From NCBI GenBank assembly GCA_001557505.1, contig LSAX01000007.1, positions 1,116,001 to 1,180,000 on the forward strand: a stretch of 64,000 nt of DNA. The letters are read 5' to 3'. How positions within the stretch are numbered: position 1 is the first letter of the stretch; each line of letters starts with the position of its first letter. Positions 1 through 10,036 of this stretch are shown in pieces. The stretch comes from Reticulascus tulasneorum (Eukaryota; Ascomycota; Sordariomycetes; Glomerellales; Reticulascaceae). The notes below the pieces were generated by a model. That model searched no databases. It worked only from the letters and a program-made list of their open reading frames with translations, and was not told the origin of the DNA. A program made the translations under genes and the position numbers.

Positions 1-504
1 CAGGACGAAAGTAGGATACAAGATGCGGAGTAAATAAATACAACACCCTCTCGTAACACTTGAGTGTTTTCTTTTTTCTTCGATACGAGAAGGCCACCTG
101 TGTGCCTGTCACGTACACCCCTCAATCAAAGACTTCTTAGAATGAGGGACCGATCTGATTCAAGTTGGTTTTAGACAACAAACAACACATTGACACCTTC
201 TAAACAAGATGTTATATCAGCGTAAAAGCTTTAGCATCTCTTCAACAAAGACCATTGCTATACAGGAGGATAGATAAGAACACAAGGATAAGGAACAATT
301 GATATTTGCCGTACTACCATAAGAACTTGTTTCGATTTCTTGGTCCACAGCCCACAGAGATGACTCGATGGAGGTGTAGAGAAATGTCTCTTAGCCCGCG
401 ACTACGCGCAACCTTTGGAAGGTTGTGGCCAGCTCAGTAAGAGCTCTAGAACGTAAAGTAACGGGGTCTAGAATGTCGCGATCCACGTCGTGCATATCGA
501 TACC
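1..504. other. Left flank, no gene seen
   Basis: AT-rich sequence at the left edge, lying 3' of the carotenoid oxygenase. I see no coding frame with protein-like content, no tRNA signature and no repeat. It probably holds that gene's 3' UTR and spacer. Confidence 0.5.
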
Positions 505-2130
505 TCAAAGCTTGCAATCATGTGGCTGGGCCGGTGTCTTACCCCAGGTTCCATGGAAGCCATACGTCATGACGATGGTCATCCTGGCTCTACCCAACTC
601 CTTCATGTTTTTGGCGTCGATGACTACCAAGGAGCTTTGTTTAGCCTGTGCATCCATTACCACTGCCAGAAGAACACCGTCGTCTTCACCAGCGGCGCCC
701 GGCCTCGGGACAAAGATTGGCTCGGACGGCACATGCCTCGTTTCGGGCGACCATACCAACCACTTCTTCTCCTCTGCGTCGATCTTGATTATGGAGTCGG
801 CGAAATTGCCCGTCTTCTCGACGTGGATTCCGTACGAGAACCGGTATGGTCGACCGATTTTGTTCGGATTGATGCGTGGCAGCTCGATATTGGCCTGGGC
901 AAGGGGGAGAGAAATGTCGATTTCGGCCTTGTGAGTGGGGAGGGTTCCGTCATCCGAAGGCCCACGGCTCTCGTGGAATGGCAAGCGATAGCGAGTAAAA
1001 GCCCCAGCCAGGTCGTTCTTGGAATTGGCATTAGGAGTTCCGAGATTAGCCCTCAGATTGGCTATTTTGGCTGCTGACAAGAAACTGTAGTCATCCATGC
1101 GAGGAAGATCGACGAAGATATCTCCCGCCTCATTCTCAAAGGTATTGATCTCGTGAAACGCGAAGAAAGTATCGGGGCTCTCGTACTTGCGGAGCAGCCC
1201 GCCGCTGACTCGGTCGATGACATAGAACAAAGCCTTACGGTCTGGATCCCAGTCGCCGAGACTGTCTAGGATATTCATGCCCTCTTTGCCGAAGTCAGCT
1301 TGCCAGACAACGAGGACGATGTGCTTCTCCGACCCAAAGAGCGCGTGGATGTAAGCTGGGGGTGCATCGGTGATGGTTGCGAGTATCTTGGTCTCTCCAT
1401 TCGGAGGCAATATGCCAAAAACACGGTACGTCGGAGGTGAGGCGCCCAGGTCAAGCACGTAGTTATATACGGCTCCATCTTCGCCTATAACTGGATGAGC
1501 CGCACTTTGTCCAGCGTTAACCAGGAGCTTATTAGAGGCCTCATATGTAAACAGCTCCAGCGGCTCCAGTGTGACAGGGTCGATTTTGTGTAGCTCGTTG
1601 GCATCCGTTGTCGTGACGAGAGTATCATATGGAGCTCCCTCATTTGTTGAGTTACCAGCAAGGCCCGCAAAGTTTGGAACATATGAGATGCCAACGGCAC
1701 CACTGCTCGACTTTCCCCGACTGTTGTTGCCGTCTCGGTATGTGGCTTCGAAAGCCCCGAAGATGATCTTACAGGGGTCGCCAGCGAAGGTAGACCCCGG
1801 GTACTTTCCGGTCTCGCGGACAAAGTTCATCAACTCGTCGCCGCCGTTGCGGCTGCGGTAGGAAACGCCGCCATTGGCGATTTCGAATCTGTGGTTTCGG
1901 CTGAAGCCGTCGAACCAGTGCTCTGCAGTGTAGTCACCCACGTCCCAGGTTGCCGCAGCACCGCGGTAGAGAGAGCCGGTAACCCATTTTGGGATAGTGC
2001 CCTCGATGTTAAGCTCTGTAGGTTCTCGAATCTCAGGAGATGCGTATAGTCCCAACGTGACTGGGTTGATTCCAGCAGGGGGTCCATTTTCGAGAGACAT
2101 GGTATCGGAAGGAGGGTTAGACATCTTCAT
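505..2130 (-). CDS. Carotenoid oxygenase (carotenoid/stilbene cleavage dioxygenase family)
   Basis: Single-exon gene of about 541 residues. Members of this RPE65/carotenoid-cleavage family are beta-propeller non-haem iron dioxygenases that split a conjugated double bond. The four iron-ligating histidines are visible in their usual contexts: His212 (SAAHPV), His262 (YIHALF), His326 (FAFHEIN) and His526 (YGFHGTW); the Glu of HEIN and the EPIF motif are also present. This suggests an active enzyme. No signal peptide or membrane segment is evident. Length is nearer to the short fungal stilbene/apocarotenoid cleavers than to the longer CarX/CarT-type enzymes, but the substrate cannot be read from sequence. 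The start is either ATG at 2130 or ATG at 2124 (MSNPPSD), the latter having A at -3. No phytoene synthase, desaturase or rhodopsin gene lies nearby, so the classic fungal carotenoid cluster is absent here. Confidence 0.9.
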   Translation of the reverse strand: MKMSNPPSDTMSLENGPPAGINPVTLGLYASPEIREPTELNIEGTIPKWVTGSLYRGAAATWDVGDYTAEHWFDGFSRNHRFEIANGGVSYRSRNGGDELMNFVRETGKYPGSTFAGDPCKIIFGAFEATYRDGNNSRGKSSSGAVGISYVPNFAGLAGNSTNEGAPYDTLVTTTDANELHKIDPVTLEPLELFTYEASNKLLVNAGQSAAHPVIGEDGAVYNYVLDLGASPPTYRVFGILPPNGETKILATITDAPPAYIHALFGSEKHIVLVVWQADFGKEGMNILDSLGDWDPDRKALFYVIDRVSGGLLRKYESPDTFFAFHEINTFENEAGDIFVDLPRMDDYSFLSAAKIANLRANLGTPNANSKNDLAGAFTRYRLPFHESRGPSDDGTLPTHKAEIDISLPLAQANIELPRINPNKIGRPYRFSYGIHVEKTGNFADSIIKIDAEEKKWLVWSPETRHVPSEPIFVPRPGAAGEDDGVLLAVVMDAQAKQSSLVVIDAKNMKELGRARMTIVMTYGFHGTWGKTPAQPHDCKL

Positions 2131-3299
2131 GTGCCCTGTTCGAAATTTGTTCAAGTTACAAGGCGAAGTAATTATAGAGGGAAGGGCAGTGATGCTAATG
2201 ACGAGAACGGTATAATAAAGGTTTCTTGTTCAAAGACGCATATAGATAACTGACGGAATAAGACCTAATGTTTATGCTTATATAATACCAACGATCTTGA
2301 GCGTGTTCCCATGACTGGAAATCATCATATTGCAGGTTTTCCGGGCCATCCTGTGGGATGCGAATGCGAACGTAGTATTGTACGCGTATCGCGTTCGCAC
2401 AAGCTTGTCGAGACTTCTGCACGTCGCTGATCTAGGATACCTCCCGAATACTTGCAATACATTAGTAACAATCTTAGACACAAGTTCGAGGTACTTCAAA
2501 TATGTGCAAGCGCTCCTGGCACTGTTAGAGGCTAGGTTGAAGTTTCAGGGGGTGGGGCTGGAAACCCGAATGCGAAGTAGTGCATAGGATCACCCTCCCC
2601 GAGATCATTTTTCCAGTTATGGCGAATGTCAGCCGACAGACTAATAAAGCGAGTAACGAAGTGGGCCACATGATTGCAGCATCTACAAGAGCCAAGCGGC
2701 AACAGTCAGTGATGCACTTGTGCCTGATTGTAAAACACCATGGTGCTTTAGATCGGAAACTATTGGGCATATCGGCTTCTCCAGGGGATTGGTTTCATTG
2801 CCTGATTGATGATACCAAACGGTGTCTCGGTATGGCCACCATTTGGGAGTGAGGTGATGGAAATAGAATCTCAGTCACCGTAATGACGTGAACTAGAAAC
2901 GCTCAATAGCCTTGGCCAGAGTATTTAGTGACACCAGTGCGTGTCGAAGGCATGCGATGAGGTCTTAGAAATCAACAGAACAAGTGAGAAAGGAAGCGAA
3001 AAATAGATGGTTGAGTTTTGAATAGTACTCCTGAAAGAAAAGGGTTGCTTGGCGAAGTGTTATGTCTAACAACTACGTCCATGTGGTGGGACTCTGCCCA
3101 GCAGTAACATCCAACCTATTCCCATCATTCTCTTCCGTGCAGGTGCCATGCTTCTATAACTTTTCATACACGCACCCCGCATGTTAGAGATATTATGCAA
3201 GTCCTGCTTGATTACTGGGCCTAGTAGTTTCTCAACCTGCGTGCTCGATAGATTCCTCGTCCCACTCGTCGTTTCTTCGGACGGCTGACGGGATACCCC
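2131..3299. other. Intergenic, no gene seen
   Basis: Promoter side of the carotenoid oxygenase. Short open frames here are not protein-like. No repeat or RNA gene was recognised. Confidence 0.45.
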
Positions 3300-4770
3300 C
3301 CTCTGAGGATGAAAGCAAATAGGGTCAGAACGCGCTACCTGGGCTATCGACCAAGTCGTATATGGGCATGCCGACGTTTGCCCAACTCGTGAGTCATGCC
3401 AATGGTCACACGCATGGTCGCCTGGCCGATGCCGCCTACGAGCTCTCCAGCCACAGGCTCAAGCAGGAAGATCGTCACGACGAATTTAGCGATGAGTGTT
3501 TTACGCTGCTCCTCGATGACCTTGTCGGCCATCTCCACGACTTTTAGTCATACTGTCGACCTATAGCGACGTCATCACCCCCGGTAGTGACGGGGCGTCG
3601 ACGAAATCTGCTTTGACAGCATGCGCATCTTGTCTTACGAGCTGCTAATAAGGTCCTTGGAGTCCGGTGCCTTAATGTCACTGGGAAGCGGGTAGTTATA
3701 CCAGAATGTGTTGGCCTTCTCGCCGCAAGAGTTCCCAATCCCCCAACCCTCCAACAGCCGCCATTGATGCGAACCAACCGCATGCTGAATTTGAGCCATT
3801 CTAGCTGAATACCTTGATTTTCGGCCATATCCTTGTAGAATTTGGTTGGGTTCGTAAGCGTGTACGTGATGTTAGGCACAAGATCCTGTTCTGATGAATC
3901 GTGGATGTCCGTGGGCAGCCAATATGCCTCGTCTGCATGCCACCTCTGCAATTTGTGCCTTTCACACAGTCGGGCGGACAGCTGAATGCCGATGTGCACA
4001 AGAGACAGCACCTAAATCACTTGGTTTGCTCGCACTGGAAATCATCAGATGCCTGCGCGCCTTTCATGTACGCCAGGATCTGGTATGGCATCTGCTCGCG
4101 CACCGCCCAGGAATTTACTGGCCGGGGGACCGGGGTCCTGGGCGCGGGCCGAACTAGCGTGTGATGCACCGCGCATGAAGTAAATCATGTTATGGTGCCA
4201 CCAACATTAAAGGGGAAACATGGACCGGGGTTAGAGTCGTGGAAGCCAAGTTACATGCCGCATGTGTCGACGGTGCAGTGCCACCAAACTACATACCAAG
4301 TCGCCACATTTCGTAGGACCTTGTTAAACCCTTCTCTCGACTTCCTCGCGAACTTCGCGATCATATCTGGAAATTGACTATTGATCCACGGGATGTGAAA
4401 GTCAGAAGGGTTAAACCCAGCCTGGGCACATCTCGTCCCCAATGCCTGTCCCAGCCACTCTCCAAGCTTCTCAGGAATCGCGTGCCTCCTCGAGTCCTTC
4501 TACAACAAGACCTTTCTGTAAGGAGAACAGTCGCCGTGTATCTGGGTCAATTTTAATGACGACTCTATGCGCATGTGCGACAGCATTGTAGATATCTTCC
4601 TTGACCGGAACCCAATCGCAGGCTCGTTATCGATGTACACAGTCCAAATCTCATAGTGGACAGCGACAGAGAACCATTCACTGAACTGGCGAGCTTGGAA
4701 AGCGTTATTTTCTACGCAAAGGGAAGAGCCGGAACTCCGTTGGACTGACTGAGTCGAGATAATGCACATC
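3300..4770 (-). pseudogene. Decayed class V chitinase-type gene (C-terminal part)
   Basis: No intact frame exists, but the minus strand carries, in order, fragments that together resemble the C-terminal region of fungal GH18 class V chitinases with the killer-toxin-like tail. Fragment 1 (about 3.80-3.95 kb) reads EQDLVPNITYTLTN and a following EWLKF. Fragment 2 (about 3.65-3.73 kb, another frame) reads YNYPLPSDIKAPDSKDLI and then a stop. Fragment 3 (3344-3538) begins MEMADKVIEEQRKTLI and runs into a hydrophobic stretch. Fragment 4 (about 3.32-3.36 kb, shifted again) reads IYDLVDSPGSAF and then a stop. At least three frame changes and several stops separate them. A piece at 4500-4769 (YEIWTVYIDNEPAIGF) may be an upstream part of the same gene, with less certainty. 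The GH18 catalytic motif was not found. Family assignment is from recognised order and wording, not from an alignment. Confidence 0.5.
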
Positions 4771-5548
4771 CGTACATAATATTTTAAGCATATTCGCAGC
4801 GAGCGGCCAGGCTCTACTTCTCCAAATATGAGGATTATTAATGCTGTAGGCTACGAGATGAACTCTGGGAACTGGCGAAGGCTTGACCGTCAGAGTCGCA
4901 GGATGATAACGGCGAGCAACAGCGACAGCATGATCCAAGTGGCATACATAGGATTAAAGGAAGACAGGTTTGCAAACCATTGTTATCGAGAGGTAGTCAT
5001 TTCCATATTACGCCGAACCTATCTAACTGAGAGACACATCCATGGGCTTAATCTCAGTTACGTGTATACTTGACAGCACTTGAAAGCGTTTTTGATACGC
5101 TTGTACAACTCGGGGAATCGGAGAAGATCGGTAGGCAATCCGGAACATCAACCAAGCAGGCAACAATGAGTACTTCCGGAAACCCCTGACAGCCAATTCC
5201 CCAAGAAGCATGAGTGGGATGTGGAGAAACTTGGTTAATCATTGGTCCTCTGGTAACGAGAGCTGGCACCCCAGCCGCACTTCACACATTCCGCGACAAC
5301 GACTCCCAGCTGTCGCTTGCTTTCTCTCTTATTGGGGCGTTAGCAGCGTTAAGGTGTGATGATATAATAGCTGTTCGTCTTGACCAGCAACTCTAGGCCA
5401 GAGGGTATTGCAGCAAGACTCCCTCTAACTTGCAGGTGGCAAGAAAATACCAATTTTGTGCAGGGAAAGTAAAAAGCGGCTCTCAAGCCAACGACAAAAA
5501 GAAGATGGTGTGATCTGTTTGGAGCGTCATGATCCACATGACTCCGTC
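4771..5548. other. Intergenic, possibly more relic sequence
   Basis: No intact gene. The stretch lies upstream of the decayed chitinase-like fragments and may contain unrecognisable N-terminal remains of that gene. Nothing else is seen. Confidence 0.4.
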
Positions 5549-6505
5549 TTATGTTCCCTTCCTTCTGTTGGCAGCAGATCCGATCTGAGCTGCACACTCC
5601 ATAGCAAAGCCAAAGCACCTAGCATACCACCCCTGAGACCAATGACTCAGCTCGACACAATGAGGAGCTCCAGAAATAAGACTGGTATCAACCCTTTCAC
5701 TACCTGGGAACACGGCCGCAAACGCTTGCAGATGATCCCGCGTGGGCATCCACAACGTATCAGCGCCTGCAAGTGCAAGCATCACAGCCACCTCGATCTT
5801 TTCAGTCCACGGGGTTCTCCAATCAGGATCTAGCCAGTACGTGAGCATCCCCGTGATCTCCTCCACGGGCATCGGCCTGTTCAGCCGTTCCGTGTGGGAG
5901 TAAATCTCGGGGTCCGCAGTTCCGGGTGGCAGCATGAGATTATCCTTCAGCTGGCACGGGAAGTCAATATGTGTTAATTCCGTGGGCTGGTGGGCAGCTG
6001 GGTTGAAGTCTGGGTTGGTCATTTGGATGCCGAAGCCGGATATGATGACCCCTCCGAGTGGATATGCGGGCTGTACTCCGCTCTTTGTCTCCGTAGCGTG
6101 CCTAGCGGCGGCGATGATGGCACCAACTGCTCCGAGACTATGAGCATTGAGAATGATGCAATTACAGCCCTTCGGCTCTCCGAACTCCGTCCAGAGAGCA
6201 GGGAGGATGTACTTGTGTAGCCAGTCCCCTAACTCCTGATGGAAGTTGGACTCGGCCGGGACTGGGTAGTAAGAGCTCGATTCGCCATAGCTCGGACGAT
6301 CAATTGCAATGAAAGGAACGCCAAGACCATTGCTCGACAAAGAGGCCGTGTGCTTGGAATCAACGTCATAGTACGCGCCGGTGTACGTCCCTCCGTGGAG
6401 CGCCACTACCAGAGGCCGGTACTTAACGAAGGCTGCTTGGGCCGGCAGATTATGAAGACCGCTGATGGTCGCCTTGTTGGGCAGCGTTAACTTGAATGAC
6501 TGCAT
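5549..6505 (-). CDS. Alpha/beta hydrolase (serine hydrolase, substrate unknown)
   Basis: Single-exon protein of 318 residues from the ATG at 6505 (MQSFKLTLPN). The open frame continues to an ATG at 6745, but the added 80 residues do not look like domain sequence, so the inner start is preferred. Visible features are an oxyanion-hole LHGGTYTG at 36-43, a nucleophile elbow AHSLG at 121-125 (Ser123; the first glycine of GxSxG is Ala), Asp249 in AGADT and His282 in GAPHCVELS. These give a complete Ser-Asp-His triad. No signal peptide is evident, so it is likely cytosolic. Such hydrolases occur both as free-standing esterases and in secondary-metabolite clusters, but no synthase gene is near. It lies on the same strand as the carotenoid oxygenase, 3.4 kb away and beyond the dead chitinase. 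Confidence 0.82.
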   Translation of the reverse strand: MQSFKLTLPNKATISGLHNLPAQAAFVKYRPLVVALHGGTYTGAYYDVDSKHTASLSSNGLGVPFIAIDRPSYGESSSYYPVPAESNFHQELGDWLHKYILPALWTEFGEPKGCNCIILNAHSLGAVGAIIAAARHATETKSGVQPAYPLGGVIISGFGIQMTNPDFNPAAHQPTELTHIDFPCQLKDNLMLPPGTADPEIYSHTERLNRPMPVEEITGMLTYWLDPDWRTPWTEKIEVAVMLALAGADTLWMPTRDHLQAFAAVFPGSERVDTSLISGAPHCVELSHWSQGWYARCFGFAMECAAQIGSAANRRKGT

Positions 6506-7468
6506 TGTGACACAATGGTCGCCCAAATAGCATACGGATATATCAGGAAGTTTGCCGTGATTGACTTCTAGACTTGAAGGTCTAATGGAGACGGAGAGAC
6601 TGAAACAAGCCCAGCTGCGGGGTAAGGTATCAGACAACTGTCTCGGGCCTTCGAAGTCCAAACCCCCACGCATGATCCCGCATACATATGAGATATAAGA
6701 GCGATTGGTGCTCGACTTCCTAGAACTCTTCCCTGAAAATAGCATAGTTAAGCTGGCTTATAGGCTCGCAAGCTGCCAAGAAAGATACTGCTGGTCTCAT
6801 CCTGAGGCCGTTGTAGCAAAGGGTCGTGAGGCGGGAACTATCAAGATTCAGGGGGATCTTAGTCCACTTTATGAGTCTGGCGCAACCCCCTTGTATCGTC
6901 ACAGCTCGTCCACAATCTTGAGCGGGTTGGAATGCAGCAACAGATTGGTTTTAGTTCGCAGCAACGATTGGGATCATCTACCAATCCACTATTGCAGGGC
7001 GTTTTCAATCTTCAACGGAGGACAGGCTGGAACTGCGCTCCGCTGGCCCATTTTGGACGATTGTCTCTCTGTACATGCCTCCTGTCAAATCCTGGACACT
7101 GGCGGGAAGAACCCGGGTTTCATGCCTGCGAATGGCAAGCCCGTGTAGTTAAACCATGAAACACTGCAGTATGCGATCATATAAGCATGAGTTTCCATCG
7201 TGGCAAGAATCTATCAGCGACAAAGTCACCCATCAACTACCATACGTCAAGGCACAGAGCAATCAGCGGGAAGCTGTGATCGTAACATTAATTAAAAATA
7301 TAGGTGCTCATGACTGTACGTTAATAACGGGCGATCGGCCCTCTGTAGATGTACAAATGTTCCCATGGTATCGAACGCCACGTTTTCCAACCCCACAACC
7401 ATACAAATACAGTTCCATCTCCTAGTCCCTTTGCTCCGAGAGTAGTATCTCTCTGAGCAGCGTTGCAC
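6506..7468. other. Intergenic, no gene seen
   Basis: Promoter side of the alpha/beta hydrolase and 3' side of the ferric-reductase-type gene. A plus-strand frame at 6705-7148 has no recognisable content and partly overlaps the hydrolase leader. I see no RNA gene or repeat. Confidence 0.45.
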
Positions 7469-10036
7469 TTATAGTGCGTAGTTCTCCGTATGTAAATATA
7501 TCTCCTCAAGCATATCATCACCCCAAATCTCCGCCTGAAGCCTAGCAACAGTGTTGGCAACGCCGACTCGCATGGCCGGCGGTCCACACACGAACACCGC
7601 GGTCCTCCTTCCAAGGATTCCTCTACCATCTGCGCCACCTGTAGCCCACTCCTTGAGCATGTATCCAAGATCCGGGCGGCCATACTCAACACTCCAGCCG
7701 CCGTCGATCTGGTGGGGAACTGGAAAGGCGAAACGCATGAGGTTCTTCTGGAATTCCGTTGGCGTCTCGGGAAAGCCGAAGTCAAAGCCTGACGGAGGTC
7801 CGAACGTGCTTGTCGGCCTTAGGCCCGCTGCGGGATGTAACGATGTTCTCAAATGGGCGAGCTCTGGTGCTCGGACAGGGAGATCGGAATCCTCGGAGCC
7901 CTCGGGAAGCTTTCGCGGTGACGGTTGAGGTGCGTAGTTGAAATGTGGTGCATCGGTCTTGGTCTGAATGGGCGGGAAGTGGAATTCGCGCGGCTTTTTG
8001 GAAGCACCTGCATCCTCGCTATTGTCCCTTCCTTCAAGCTTTCGCAATGACTCTTCCTGCGACGACATGCGGTTGCCAGGAGGTGGTCCGGGCGGTGGTG
8101 GCGGGAACTGGTGCGGTTGAAGATACTTTTGTTGGGGCAGAGCCGTGATTCTGTCCTCGTCTTCCGCCCGCAGCTCTCTTTCGCGATCAGGATCGCCATG
8201 AGCCTCCGAGTGGATGAGAGCGGAGTTGCGCTTCGATGCGATACCGGCCACAAATCCGTCCAGCTTGTCGTGGAACATGTGACTCAGGACGCGAGGCGCT
8301 GTGCGGTCGTTTCCTCCCCCAATGGGCATTCCTTGTCGACCTCGCACTGCAGAGGTGACGAAGAACTTACACGTCACACTCTCTGGCGGTGCAGCCTCTC
8401 TGCAGATTCGAAGCTCCTCACGGAACCAATCCATGGCTTCTAACCTCTTGAGTGCCCATACTACAACCACCTTCCTTGTAATGGCTTTTCCATCACGCAT
8501 TCTCTTGATGAGGTTGAGTAATTGCGACATCAACGCAGTAATGCCACTACCACCAGCAATCAGAATGACGGTATCGAATGCAGCTAGATCCCTTCGCATG
8601 CCGCCATAAGGCCCGTCCAGAAAAGCACGGTATGTATGGAACGGCCCCTTTTCGATTGCTGTTTCCAATACCTTGCGGGTGAAGCCTCCGTATGGCTTGA
8701 ACACAAGGGTGCAGTCTCTGTACTGCTCGCCGTATTCCGAGGGGAAATCTTCGCTGCATAGCGAGGAAATGGTAAATGGATGGTTCTCAAAGAATGAGAT
8801 GCCCGGCATTCGCAGGTAGACAAATTGGCCCGGCTTCCATCGCATTTGTGTTGGGATCGTGATCTTGATCGCATTCTCTGCCATTAGGGTGATGGCGGCT
8901 TCGTCGCCAACCATGAAGGCCAGGCGCCATGGTTTGAGCCAGTTCAGCTTGAAGAGACGTAGGAAATAGCAAAATGCCCAGATCGCGACAGTGGCCCAAA
9001 GGTAGTCCCATGAGGCAAGGTAGTTCTTAGTATGCCAAAACAACACTCCGAGGTAGATCATTCCGACCGGGACATGGAGCATGACGAAGACCTCGTAGGC
9101 GATTCTTCTGACAAACGGTAGGGAGGCAATGCATAGCCAACCCAAGGGGACGAGGCATGCGATGCCGGTACCGTAGATCACCCCACTACCTCCGTCGAAC
9201 AATCGCTGAAAGACTGCCATTCCGCCATCATCCCAGACCGGTTGGACATAAAATGGTACTGTGTGGACCAGCGACAGGAACAGGCACAGATAGCCAGCCC
9301 ATCGATGGAAAACGTTGATTCGTTCTGGGCCAATGCCAATCAACATTGTGAGAACATTGGCCTTCATACTTGTGGCGATGATCCATGGTGTCATCGCAAC
9401 AGCAATCATGCCGGATCGGATGGCCAAAGGCGGGGATCCGTACTCGATACTCTCCCAGTACAAAGGTTGTTGCAGGAAGCAGTACAGAGTGACAAAAGCC
9501 AGCGCAATGAAGACGCACATCAGCACTGCCAAGGATGAGAACGTCAATCGGTGCTTCCTCCATACGAGATCTGGAATAGGTCGGTAAAATATCCATCGGA
9601 ACAAGGCCAATGTATCATTGACAAAACCAACGGAGGAAAAGTGTGCCTTCGGGCGAAACTGCTTCTCTCCTAGGCCGTCTCCCTCGGGGAAGAAGTGCTG
9701 GCCAGTCTGTGCTGTCCGCATCGCAGTCATGGCGTAATCGGGATCCAAGCTGTAGAGGTTCTGGTAATGCTCCTCAACCTCCTGCTTGTAGATGGCTTGC
9801 CGGATCTTATCTTGCCAAAAGTGCCAGAATCGCATAAACATCACCACGCCCACCAATGCCAGGGCGAAATACGTCCATCCCAGCCCGTACTTGCCAGATT
9901 CAATCCATGGGTCGACAGTATTCGCTTGCACTAAGCCTGGCGGACTGGTAGGTGTAAGAGGTATGTATATTCGTTTAGTTAATTGCATGACCGTCCGAGA
10001 GACGCTCTCTGCCAATTCTCTGATGTGGGAAGCCAT
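7469..10036 (-). CDS. Ferric-reductase-type transmembrane flavocytochrome (FRE family)
   Basis: Single-exon protein of 855 residues from ATG 10036 (MASHIREL). The family moves electrons from NADPH through FAD and two haems across a membrane, usually to reduce ferric or cupric ions before uptake. N-terminal membrane segment at about 52-70, then the six-helix haem core with paired histidines His244/His258 (VFHRWAGY...LVHTVPF) and His321/His335 (MLHVPVG...FWHTKNY). FAD motif HPFTIS at 419-424; NADPH motif GGSGIT at 495-500; C-terminal VFVCGPPAM at 814-822 and an acidic/aromatic end. Between the NADPH glycine motif and the CGPP strand lies an insertion of about 200 residues (roughly 590-790), rich in Pro, Ser and charged residues, with a PPPPPGPPP run near 645. 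The haem core argues for metalloreductase rather than NOX, which lacks this layout. No siderophore or ferroxidase/permease gene is adjacent. Confidence 0.9.
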   Translation of the reverse strand: MASHIRELAESVSRTVMQLTKRIYIPLTPTSPPGLVQANTVDPWIESGKYGLGWTYFALALVGVVMFMRFWHFWQDKIRQAIYKQEVEEHYQNLYSLDPDYAMTAMRTAQTGQHFFPEGDGLGEKQFRPKAHFSSVGFVNDTLALFRWIFYRPIPDLVWRKHRLTFSSLAVLMCVFIALAFVTLYCFLQQPLYWESIEYGSPPLAIRSGMIAVAMTPWIIATSMKANVLTMLIGIGPERINVFHRWAGYLCLFLSLVHTVPFYVQPVWDDGGMAVFQRLFDGGSGVIYGTGIACLVPLGWLCIASLPFVRRIAYEVFVMLHVPVGMIYLGVLFWHTKNYLASWDYLWATVAIWAFCYFLRLFKLNWLKPWRLAFMVGDEAAITLMAENAIKITIPTQMRWKPGQFVYLRMPGISFFENHPFTISSLCSEDFPSEYGEQYRDCTLVFKPYGGFTRKVLETAIEKGPFHTYRAFLDGPYGGMRRDLAAFDTVILIAGGSGITALMSQLLNLIKRMRDGKAITRKVVVVWALKRLEAMDWFREELRICREAAPPESVTCKFFVTSAVRGRQGMPIGGGNDRTAPRVLSHMFHDKLDGFVAGIASKRNSALIHSEAHGDPDRERELRAEDEDRITALPQQKYLQPHQFPPPPPGPPPGNRMSSQEESLRKLEGRDNSEDAGASKKPREFHFPPIQTKTDAPHFNYAPQPSPRKLPEGSEDSDLPVRAPELAHLRTSLHPAAGLRPTSTFGPPSGFDFGFPETPTEFQKNLMRFAFPVPHQIDGGWSVEYGRPDLGYMLKEWATGGADGRGILGRRTAVFVCGPPAMRVGVANTVARLQAEIWGDDMLEEIYLHTENYAL

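Noticed and set aside
490..1077. 195-codon plus-strand open frame
   Set aside because: It lies antisense to the carotenoid oxygenase 3' end and its translation has no domain; a shadow of the real gene.
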